Shown here: in pieces, positions 19,663-27,218 of the stretch | How the letters are laid out: each line of letters begins with the position of its first letter | How positions within the stretch are numbered: position 1 is the first letter of the stretch | Assembly (NCBI GenBank): GCA_018524725.1 | Contig: JAEUWP010000508.1 | Span: 1-27,218, forward strand | DNA length: 27,218 bases | Direction: 5' to 3' | Source: Podaxis mareebaensis | Lineage: Eukaryota > Basidiomycota > Agaricomycetes > Agaricales > Agaricaceae | Notes under the pieces: generated by a model | The model's database searches: none | Told to the model about the DNA's origin: nothing | The model's input: only the letters and a program-made list of their open reading frames with translations | Made by a program: the position numbers and the translations under genes

Positions 19663-20430
19663 GGTTCTGACCCAGCGACGACCAGGATGGTCCCGGTTTT
19701 ATTTCTGGCCAGAAAAAAAAACCTAAAGGTCTCGTGCAAAGCCGTCCATGACGTCAATTACCATAGGGAGGGACACGAAGGCATGTGCCTTAGATAAGTG
19801 CGAATCAGTCAGAGAACTTTGCTTGATAGGCTCCTGGCAACTCACGAGTACTCTTCGTGTTCAGGCGCTAGTGCCGCGACATCACCGATACTGGAACCGC
19901 TTCTGAAGATGCACCCCCCGGTGTGGAAGCAATTAACCCGGAGGTTCCTGCTATCAACGGATGGGTGTGATTCTCTGTATACGCTCTGCAGGACGACGTA
20001 CCTCCCTTTACTTCGAACGCCAGTAGGCGATATTCATAGCTACCGCGAGCCTTCGATTCGACTTCGAAGACAACAGAAGCAGGATGGCGGGCATCGCGCT
20101 TCTATCGTACAACCTCGGAGGTCCATCGTTGTGTGAGAGTTCACATAAGCCAGGAGGATATTACGCCAACAGAGGATAAGCACCCGTGCTGCGGGAATAC
20201 AACGGTCGACGGGACTGCCTGGCGGAGACAAAGCACTCACCAGGGCGTTTAGCTTTATCCGTAAAACGCACTCGCATGTCCTCGACGACAGCGATAACGA
20301 AGGGTAGCGATAACGAAGGGTAACGATAACGAAGGGTAATTCGTTGCCGCTAGTTTCATTGTTTGGACGCAGGAGGCTTCTGCCAAATAAACGGGAGGCT
20401 TCCACCAAACAGCCAGCAATAATGCAGCGG
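19663..20430 (-). other. Likely upstream exons of the 19117-19662 gene, joins unresolved
   Basis: Minus-strand pieces look coding and stop at canonical donors. One near 20320-20241 reads VIAVVEDMRVRFTDKAKRP up to a GTGAGT donor. One near 20063-20002 reads ESKARGSYEYRLLAFEVKG up to a GTACGT donor. One near 19885-19850 reads GDVAALAPEHEEYS up to a GTGAGT donor, followed by a 57 nt intron-like stretch with a CTGAC branch point. I could not join them without an in-frame stop, so either a splice choice is wrong or the gene is decaying. Confidence 0.4.
20290..20337. repeat. 16 bp unit repeated three times
   Basis: AGCGATAACGAAGGGT occurs at 20290-20305 and 20306-20321, with one base changed in the third copy at 20322-20337. 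It lies just inside, or next to, a minus-strand exon-like piece. Confidence 0.9.
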
Positions 20431-20833
20431 ATCATAGCTTCTGTCCTCTGCGAAGACGACTACGCCCACTCTTCCCGCCATTGCACCTGGATCTTTTTTA
20501 GACTTCCGGTGGAGAGGTCGTTTGGAAGGTCAGTGTCATCCAAGGCTGTCCCGCAGGTGGGTCTGAATTTCGTCGGCAAAGTTCATCGAAGTGATATGCC
20601 CAATTCCCTCGTGACTGACAGGAATTGGAAACACCAATTGGTTACTCGAAGCCAATAATCCAGAAAGCTCAGAGAACCCAGAAAGCATGGAAAGCGCAGC
20701 ATACCCTTCTCCAGCAGGTGAATGTCTCCCGCCATTAATTTTCTCAGCTCAATCGATTATCGCTGAATCCGTTTCACCCGGGGGCTCTTCCGAAAGCTTT
20801 CTCAAACCCAATCCAGAAAACCCCTCACCACAA
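20431..20833. other. Spacer without a supported gene
   Basis: Short frames occur on both strands, but I found no splice-consistent model and no repeat with a clear period. It separates the 19-20 kb gene pieces from the 20.8-21.4 kb relic. Confidence 0.35.
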
Positions 20834-21430
20834 TCAAGCAATTGTCGTCGCCGTACGAACCGTTCCTTCCCTAAAGAACTCCGCAAGGCCATCGCACACG
20901 TTCAAACCAGGGCGACTTCGCAACCAAAGCAACTTCGCAGACGAACTCGAGACAGCATCCCAGATCGGACGCGCGTGGAAGTCAATGGCTTGTGTCGGGC
21001 ACCCATTTGTCGTCGAAGAAGACGCCGGTAAAGTTACCTGAAGCCTTGATCTTCTAGATCCTCTCTTGTAGAGGCACATCTTATTCCTCGGCGACTTCTT
21101 CAGTTTTCGCTATCTATTCAATGTCCGCGTTTCTTGCGGATCTCGCCATCAGATCCCATGTCTGCTCTACAACCATAACCGCACGAGGCACGGAAAACTT
21201 CGCCAACGTTGTCACGACCACTCGCGGTTCCAAACCGCCACCAACGTTTGTTTCGTTTGCCATGGCTGGGGTTGCATGGATACGCAGCTCCTGTAAAAAA
21301 GGGCTTCGAGGGTCCAGTATTGCGTGCTGAAGACGCTTCCCTGATCAATGCGTATGCATGCAAATGCGCTGTGGCAGGTGAGTTCGTCAGCGACGTCTTC
21401 ACCAACCTCAGGAAGCAAACTCATGAGGAC
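20834..21430 (-). pseudogene. Diverged paralogue of the 18.1-18.96 kb relic
   Basis: The minus strand reads FDVLMSLLPEVGEDVADE... then IDQGSVFSTQYWTLEALFYR, then VVVTTLAKFSVPRAVMVVEQ. The 18.9 kb relic has FDVLLSSPKTLL, VREGRPIRDAGALETVFRK and VVATALVKRFAPSPIAK in the same order. DNA similarity is visible too, for example CGTGACAACGTTGGCGAAG against CGCGACAGCACTGGTGAAG. Here the first block ends in a stop before the second begins. Further downstream, 21079-20834 holds another open segment (SSSAKLLWLRSRPGLNVCDG). It reads as an old duplicate that has decayed. Confidence 0.45.
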
Positions 21431-21914
21431 GTCGAATCAGTTGTGCGTGGAGAATGCCAGGACACGGGCAGCTCAAGACGGAGGATGCAGCAAGAGCAGG
21501 GAGCCTCTGCCCAGACTCAGGGATCCAAGCGAGCCGAGCAGAGAAAGCAGAAGCAGAAACGAAAGGCCAGCGAGGATGAGTTGTACAAAAGCGCAAAGAA
21601 AGGGTGGGTTAGTGGCATACTGTAATCGTTTATGATTCTGATCCCATCCACTGGTGATACCATGCCATAGATTGCCTCAGTTTCCTACAAACTTCATCGA
21701 GGATGAATATAAAACCTATGCGCTGTGTTAGAGTCGAGGTTGAGTATAGTATACCTACGTTATGGACAAGTTGTGCAATAAACACTAGGTGTGCAATTAT
21801 CGGCGTGCCCAATGATGGATGGGTCAATTCATCGGCGACGAGTTGCATAGAATTATCACATGCCGGTACATGTTCTTACTGCACTCGATAAAGTACAATT
21901 AAGCGCAATTTTAT
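21431..21914. other. Spacer before the palindromic array
   Basis: A plus-strand frame here reads a Lys/Arg/Glu/Gln-rich string (RAEQRKQKQKRKASEDE) near 21530-21580, as a charged coil or nuclear-localisation region might. It has no supported start, splice sites or family. The remainder is unremarkable. Confidence 0.35.
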
Positions 21915-23935
21915 TAGCAGGCCAGGGGTAGATCCATCATCGACGAACGCCCACCACCTGGCGAGTATTCGTCGCGATTCGTCGTGGATGAAGCGCCACA
22001 AGGATACGCGTTGACAGCGACGCATGGCGTGAGAAGCATTGAAAACCATCGACGACGTCGCTGCATTAGGACCAGCTGAGCACGAGAGCACTCAGGTCGC
22101 CTAGTTCTCTCTATTCGCCTCTTTGTTGAGGACGAAAAGACCTGCAGGTGAGTAAGCACGTTATCCGAGGCGAACATCCGCTCATGAAGCGTAACAGCAA
22201 CAGTAGCAGTCAAAACCACAGCAGATGCATCCTCGATGGCATGAACGTGTTCGTCGTCGACGAATACAAGCTGCGATTCAGTATGGCGACGCTCCAACGC
22301 CATCAAGCCCTGCCGCGGTGTACATCTATGGGTGAAGCCATCGTCGATGAATGGACGCTCAGGACCAGGCAACTTCAGCACCACCCCCGCCCGGTGGTGG
22401 GGGAAAACAGCAGTCGTTCAAAGCTCGGTGGATGGCAATACGATGGCATCACAGGCAGGCGGGATTATTCGTCGACGACGAATGCTTACTCAAAATCCAG
22501 TCGATTGCAGCAACATCGCCACAAAATAGGCGTTCTTCGATGACGACGATCGGTCACTCAAAAGCAAGCGAATGGGAGTGCCATCAGCACGAAGACGAAC
22601 GCTTCCGCCGAATTCAGTGACTGCAGCACCACCACCCCAAGGCATTCGTCCGCGAACACTCAACCAAGACACGGCGACGGCAGCACCATCACCCGTGAGC
22701 AGAGGTGCTCATTGCCGATGAACTCGCGCTCAAATCTGGCCAGTTGCAGGAGCACTACCGAGAGCGTTCGTCGAAGACGACGGATGCGCGCTCAAAACAG
22801 CAATGCCATCATGCAGCAGGAGCATTCATCGTAGGCAAACGTTCACCCACAAACCGGCGAACGACACGGTACCGCCATCAAGCGCAGGGGTGTTTGTCGA
22901 CGATGAACGCTCGCTCGAAACTGGCAAGTGGATATGGTACTACCGGTAAGCAGTGTATTTGTCGTCGACGAAAGCTCACTCAAAGGACGAAGGCTCGCTC
23001 AGGACTCGATGAACCCCGGCGCCACAACTGCCAAGCAGGTGCTCATCAACGACGATGAATACTCACTCAAAACCCGGAGACGGACGCCACCACCAGCGGT
23101 AGGCAGGAGCCTTCATTTGTGACGGATGCTCGCCCAAGACCGCCAAATTGCTCTGTCCAATCTGATCGTCGGCGACGAATGATCTGCAAGCGAGTAAGCG
23201 CATTATCCCAGACTAACATACGCTTATGAAGCATAGCAATAACAGCAACAGTGGCAGTAAAAAGCATGGTGGATACATCCTGGACGAAATGAACGCGTTC
23301 ATCATCGACGAATACAAGCTGCGGCTCAGTACGGGACATCTAATGCTACCAAGCCCTACCATAGCATACATCTATGAGTGAAAACTGTCGTCGACGAATG
23401 GACACCCAAGACCAGAACGAATTCAGGACCGCTCCTCCCGGTAGTCGTTTGGGAACAGTCGTTCAAAACCCAGCGTATGGCAGCACCGTCGCAGGTAGGC
23501 AGGAGCATTCGTCGTCGAAGAACGCTCGCTCAAAAACTGGCAGATTGCAATGCAATTGCCACCAGGGAGGCATACGTCGTCCTCAATGAATGGCGCTCGG
23601 ACCCGGAGATTATCGTTAATGCCGCAAGTAAGCAGAAGTATTCGTCGCCGATGAACGTTCACTCAAAACCTGGCAGACTGCATCGTCATTTCGTCATTAC
23701 TGCTAAACAAACAGACGTTCGTCGACGAACGAATGCTTACTCAAAGCCCAACGAGTGGTAGCACTATCGCCGAGAAGCAAGGGTGTTCGTCGCTGACAAT
23801 TCGTCGCCGATGAACGTTCACTCAGAATCCGGCAGACTGCATCGTCATTTCGTCATTACTGCTAAACAAACCGGCCTCTGGGCGCTTGCAGGGCTATCAC
23901 CGCCCGGAGTGTTCGTCGACGACGATGAATAGTCG
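21915..23935. repeat. Tandem array with TCGTCGACGA-like core, ~75 bp units, ~1.04 kb higher-order repeat
   Basis: About twenty units share the order: GNATTCGTCGACGAYGAACG-like core, CTCRCTCAAAA, then a less conserved block (GGCAGATTGCAGCACCATC-like) and GCAGGTARGCAG. Cores lie near 22246, 22336, 22469, 22530, 22768, 22890, 22952, 23043, 23166, 23297, 23386, 23510, 23642, 23719, 23789, 23803 and 23912. TCGTCGACGA is a perfect 10 bp palindrome. A higher-order copy is present: 22139-22520 aligns with 23181-23560 at an offset of 1040-1042 bp. A near-identical 72 bp piece occurs at 23641 and 23801. Translations show [FI][VI]xDExxLK, but frames break between units, so I treat it as satellite-like DNA or a decayed repeat gene. 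Confidence 0.85.
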
Positions 23936-24616
23936 CTTACATGAAGCAGCGGCAATTGATAGCGTCTCGGTACCATCACCACCACCCCACAGGAACGAAA
24001 TTTCGTTGATGCGAATGACAGGCGTAAGGAACAGCACAGATCAGTTGGGCTTTCCTGGATGCCCTTTACATGAAGAATACGACGAGTCCACTCACACCAC
24101 CATCGATCAGGTGTCCTCGAGGTGCGAACCTCCGTTTCCTGTTATCAACTACAGAGAACTAAGGCTGCTTGATTATATTTCAGGGAAAAGCTTCGTGATT
24201 TCGGTGGGCTTGGAGGGGTTTTCGAGCTGATTTCAATGAGCTCAGGAACATCCTAATCGGACCCCTTGAAAATGCTCTACAAGCGTCCATTTCCGTAAGA
24301 CCCCCGGAAACTCCAGCGGCATGAGCCTAATCCTGGTTGCTTTCCTCAGCGTTATGCAGCGGCCAGAACTGACACCGCAGGATAGCAGCGAGCTCTTCAG
24401 CGTTTGAGAGTTTGTTGGCATCTGTACATTGTGGGCTACATGGACCCACCGCTCCGCAGAAACATTACGGACCACTCCGTCGACGAGATTTGCACGACCC
24501 AAGACGAATTCCTGGCGCATGGGAAAAAAGGGATAGTAAAGCTTCGCAGAAAGCTCGTCAACGACGAGTGCATTCGGAAGGCGAATCTTGCGCGTCTAAC
24601 ACCGGTGTTGAGCTGA
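23936..24616. other. Mixed unique sequence with scattered array-like motifs
   Basis: CCGTCGACGAG near 24478 and CGTCAACGACGAGTGC near 24557 resemble the array core. The plus strand from 24404 has a 70-codon frame (VDEICTTQDEFLAHGKKGI...) and the minus strand from 24520 has a 92-codon frame (FVLGRANLVDGVVRNVSAER...). Both look mildly protein-like and they overlap, so at most one can be a main gene. Neither has a recognised domain. Confidence 0.35.
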
Positions 24617-24732
24617 TTACTTGGTCCATATTGCGTTTGCCACTGCCTGCTGCTCAAGGCACCTAGCATACTGGCGTTCGTAATTCTCCAGTCCCTGGTG
24701 CTTTCCACATAAGGTATCGAGGGTTCGTCCAA
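24617..24732 (-). pseudogene. Terminal-exon-like fragment, family unknown
   Basis: After an ATAAG acceptor at 24737-24733 the minus strand opens 38 codons reading TLCGKHQGLENYERQYARCL and then EQQAVANAIWTK before TAA. The composition is strikingly protein-like (helical, charged), unlike the surrounding DNA. I could not find an upstream exon in matching phase. It may be the last exon of a lost gene. Confidence 0.4.
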
Positions 24733-25589
24733 CTTATGCTTGAATGCCTTCAGATTCCGACGAGAGCGTGCCATACTCTCTCTCTCCGATCAGCGCCTTT
24801 TTATAGTCGCTCAAGGCAGATGGAATACGGAGGGTGCCGCTCATAGGTGCCACCCGAGAGCATTTACTACTAGACGGTAGCGGGTCTTCGTCGACGCCAT
24901 GGACAAGCGAAGCAGTGGAAATTGACGGCATTCCGATGTCATCACCAGTACCACACGGCAACAAAACGTCGTCGACTCCATGAGCAAACAATGGACCGCG
25001 CAGCAGGGGATGATTGTTGGTCAGGCAGGGAGGCGAAAAGGGATGACTCGTCGATGAAGGTGCGTAGTTGCTCAGAAAATTTCCTTTCATTGCTTGTCCT
25101 TACATGCCTACTTTTGTCCATTGTAGGCGGCTTTCCTCTGATCTTTGTATTATGGGTACCATCGATGAAATTTTCAAGCTCTGTACAAGTAGACAGACGC
25201 GCTCATCGAAAATAAACGAGCACCGATGCTAGTGAACCCGTGTTCCATTATGATACCAGACGAGTCTATAGGAGGGAGCCTGCCATTGGTGTGTAGATAT
25301 ACCCCTGCAAGGAAACAGATGCAGCTCGTCAGATGGCTCGCAGCTCATCAACGAAGATCTGGGAAGGTCGGCGTGCACGAATTTCATGCCACGCGTTCAA
25401 CACACTCCTGGAAGTCGAATATCTGCGAATAAATACGTATAGTCTGATAATCGTACAGAACGGATCCAGCCCTCGATCGTATAGTGCATCGCAGGTCGTC
25501 ACAGACGGGTTGCTTCAAGCCTGAGGTCATATCGCTGGCTGTCTTTGAAGGGCTGCAATGATCACTATGTATTTGTCGTCGTCGAAGCT
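24733..25589. other. Spacer with weak repeats, no gene model
   Basis: The minus strand from 25090 contains AHGVDDVLLP and VHGVDEDPLP about 28 codons apart, matching two GTCGTCGACTCCATG-like and GTCGACGCCATG DNA blocks near 24968 and 24890. These look like outlying members of the palindromic array. The rest shows no gene I can support. Confidence 0.35.
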
Positions 25590-25708
25590 CCGGTGGTGGA
25601 CCACGCGTCTCTGTGCAATTGTTGTCAAGAAACGGTGTTGGTGGACCACACCGTTGCAGGATCGTCAAAGAAGCTCTAGTGGACCACGCACGTCTGCAAA
25701 AAACCTGC
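25590..25708. repeat. Three short units with GTGGACCAC core
   Basis: GTGGACCAC occurs at 25596, 25641 and 25679, followed in each case by a variant of ACGTCTGCA or CCGTTGCA and then GTCAAARAA or a similar block. Spacing is 45 and 38 bp. The core is itself an odd-length palindrome. It lies just beyond the 3' end of the 25710-26179 gene. Confidence 0.6.
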
Positions 25709-25709
25709 G

Positions 25710-26179
25710 TCAAAATAGATTTATGCAAATATTGAGGAGATAAAAAAGACATCTACGGAGGTGGCATCGACTGTGCCCGTATTTTTTTTTCCGCAAAGGA
25801 GCGACGCTACTTTTGCCTTGGATAACTCTCCTCACGCCCTCGACCCTTAACAAATCATCGACCTTGGGCTTCGCCTCCAATTCCGCCCTTTCCACAGCAA
25901 TTCCGGCCTCGATACGTTCCGCACGACGGGCGACTTCTTGGAATGCCAGGTCTTTTTCTTCACATAATTGGCGATCTCGTTCGCGTTCACGTTGTTGTGC
26001 AAAGTCGTCCCGATTGTCCAATCTCCCGCCTACTCGCTCTCTATTGAATGTGACTCAAAGAAGTATATATCGACTGTTTGTTGTTTGGCTCACACCTCAG
26101 GGCCACTTAGCATTGCCACGTCGTGTTGCTGGTACTTTTCGTCTATCCTTCTCTCAACAAACCCACACTCCGCTTCCAT
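25710..26179 (-). CDS. Small charged coiled-coil protein, 138 aa, 2 exons
   Basis: Exon 1 is 26179-26094, then a 53 nt intron with a GTGAGC donor and an ATAG acceptor, then exon 2 at 26040-25710. Phases match (28 codons plus 2 nt, then 1 nt) and the frame ends at TGA. Residues ~35-105 form a strongly charged helix (QQRERERDRQLCEEKDLAFQ then EVARRAERIEAGIAVERAEL), probably a coiled coil. The tail is basic and then hydrophobic. No enzyme motif or family is recognised. It is divergent from the gene at 26502 across 322 bp. The C-terminal ~30 residues change character, so a further intron near 25830 cannot be excluded. Confidence 0.55.
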
Positions 26180-26300
26180 CCTGTGTGAACGAGTCGGTGT
26201 GTTTTCTCTTTTCTTTCCCAGCGCCTAACCAATCATCTGACCCTTCGCAGCATCCACCCTGGAAGCACCTGACCGTCGAGGTGGATATAGTTTTCGTTCC

Positions 26301-26500
26301 TCGCGTTGCGCTTGCCTAATTATTACACACCACGCCCCTGCCATCATCAATTTTTGCCACCACTCCAGCGCTCATACACACGGCCTGTCTAACCTGAACC
26401 CTCGCATTGCGCTTGCCTAATTATTACACACCACGCCCCTGCCATCATCAATTTTTGCCACCACTCCAGCACTCATACACACGGCCTGTCTAACCTGAAC
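26301..26500. repeat. 101 bp tandem duplication in a shared upstream region
   Basis: TCGCGTTGCGCTTGCC at 26301 recurs as TCGCATTGCGCTTGCC at 26402, and the copies match through TAACCTGAAC at 26399 and 26500. I find only two differences over ~99 aligned bases, and both are CG in copy 1 and CA in copy 2. The second copy ends one base before the ATG at 26502, so the duplication doubles the leader or proximal promoter of that gene, and it also lies upstream of the minus-strand gene. Confidence 0.95.
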
Positions 26501-26501
26501 A

Positions 26502-26837
26502 ATGCCCTACTGCGCTGCTGGCTACACAATCACCTGCTCTCAGGTCTTTGATGTCGCTTATCATTTCACAGGGAAAGCATACAAGCTTGAAGAATACACC
26601 CTCGCGCTGGAGTTCCTTTATGACGACCTCTTGAACAAATACGGTGTTGATATGCATTATCTTGATGACACTGTTGAGCCAACCATCCTCATTGTCTGCC
26701 TTGAGTCCGACTCTCCGATTTCCACTTGTGAACTTTTCGACCACAAAACAGCTGGTCGCATCCGATCATATCTTGAACGCGCAGGACTTAAGTCATACAA
26801 GTCTCACTCGGCGAGTTGGAAGAAATATCCTGGTTAA
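26502..26837 (+). CDS. Small orphan protein, 111 aa, single exon
   Basis: An ATG at 26502 opens an uninterrupted 111-codon frame to TAA. The peptide begins MPYCAAGYTITCSQVFDVAY and continues acidic and aromatic (LEFLYDDLLNKYGVDMHYLD), with a basic C-terminus (LKSYKSHSASWKKYPG). No signal peptide, membrane span or known domain is evident. The clean frame directly after a duplicated leader and the AT-rich 3' flank support a real gene. It is divergent from the coiled-coil gene, so the two may share regulation. Confidence 0.6.
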   Translation: MPYCAAGYTITCSQVFDVAYHFTGKAYKLEEYTLALEFLYDDLLNKYGVDMHYLDDTVEPTILIVCLESDSPISTCELFDHKTAGRIRSYLERAGLKSYKSHSASWKKYPG

Positions 26838-27056
26838 GGGGCTATTTTTTTTATTTATGCTATCTACTTCTTGTTTGGATATTACATGGTGCAACACCAG
26901 GACGGCCGTGGACACAGTAGTTTTCAATAACTATTACAAATATTTGCTCTTATTGGAGAATTTATTCTATAGCTTTTTTCAATTCATATTGGTTTTTCTC
27001 AGTTTAAGTAGAGGTTATGGGATGCTAGTGAAATTTACAATGTGAGTGGGTTAGGG
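26838..27056. other. AT-rich 3' flank
   Basis: T-rich sequence follows the 111-codon gene and is probably its 3' untranslated region and terminator zone. No gene or repeat is visible. Confidence 0.4.
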
Positions 27057-27190
27057 GGCAGCGGTGCAATAAAAGACAACGATGAGTACAGTGACTACTG
27101 GCACAACGGTGTTGAGGGGACGCGGTGAAAATAAAACAGCAAGAGTGCAAGACGGCTCGAGCACAACGGTGTTGGGGATTAACCCAACAC
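27057..27190. repeat. ~60 bp tandem repeat with CAACGGTGTTG motif and hairpin
   Basis: GCACAACGGTGTTG occurs at 27101 and 27161, and preceding sequence also matches (GCGGTGNAAWAAAA), giving a unit of about 60 bp. Each motif is a small inverted repeat (CAAC...GTTG). The second copy runs into GTGTTGGG-GATTAA-CCCAACAC (27169-27190), a perfect 8 bp stem with a 6-base loop. It may be the end of a transposable element continuing past the window edge. Confidence 0.65.
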
Positions 27191-27218
27191 AACCCGTTTC
27201 GTCTTTATAGACTCTTCA

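Noticed and set aside
22148..22620. Long overlapping plus-strand frames in the palindromic array as real genes
   Set aside because: All frames stay open together because the DNA is a repeat with few stop triplets. The shared peptide motif breaks frame between units, and no start, splice or family evidence supports a gene.
21915..23935. CRISPR-like array
   Set aside because: The units are contiguous and diverged along their whole length, with no constant repeat separated by unique spacers. The gene structures are clearly eukaryotic.
1..27218. KDZ-type or other transposase expected near a basidiomycete TET/JBP gene
   Set aside because: I found no DDE-type core, cysteine-cluster domain or reverse transcriptase on either strand. 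Long terminal repeats bounding the gene set were also not seen, though I could not align the whole window to itself.
1..27218. tRNA and rRNA genes
   Set aside because: I saw no convincing A/B-box pair with a cloverleaf and no rRNA-like sequence. The one GGTTTCGAATC-like string near 11160 lies inside the coding exon of the 899-residue gene.

Overview
The window looks like nuclear DNA of a mushroom-forming basidiomycete (Agaricomycetes). The support is gene structure and gene content. Genes are cut by many 46-62 nt introns with GTRNGT-type donors, CTRAY-like branch points and YAG acceptors. A standalone TET/JBP 2-oxoglutarate dioxygenase of the kind expanded in basidiomycetes is present. All coordinates, splice joins and translations were worked out by eye; no database was searched.

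Layout. 1-968: a purine-rich minisatellite and gene-poor flank. 969-5707 (-): an intact 15-exon SNF2-family ATPase of 1340 residues. 5890-8940: repeat-filled spacer with a degenerate ~170-205 bp tandem array, then three ~600-790 bp tandem copies, the third interrupted by a 109 bp MITE. 9280-12092 (+): an intact 3-exon orphan gene of 899 residues, divergent from the SNF2 gene. 12093-15979: gene-poor DNA with exon-like scraps and two diverged tandem arrays. 15980-17710 (-): an apparently intact 5-exon TET/JBP dioxygenase. 18097-25700: exon-like minus-strand relics, one coherent four-exon reading frame of 127 residues (19117-19662), a diverged paralogous pair (about 18.1-18.96 and 20.8-21.4 kb) and a long array (about 21.9-23.9 kb) built on a TCGTCGACGA-like palindrome. 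25710-26179 (-) and 26502-26837 (+): two small divergent orphan genes whose shared upstream region carries a 101 bp tandem duplication. The right edge has a ~60 bp tandem repeat and a hairpin.

How it may fit together. A chromatin-remodelling ATPase and a modified-cytosine dioxygenase lie about 10 kb apart. In kinetoplastid JBP2 the same two activities are fused. Independent tandem duplications in the window differ mainly, and once exclusively, by CpG to TpG/CpA changes, which is what deamination of methylated CpG leaves. I infer a CpG-methylated, repeat-rich accessory region that itself carries candidate methylcytosine-oxidising and remodelling genes. No transposase was recognised, so whether the set is mobile is open.
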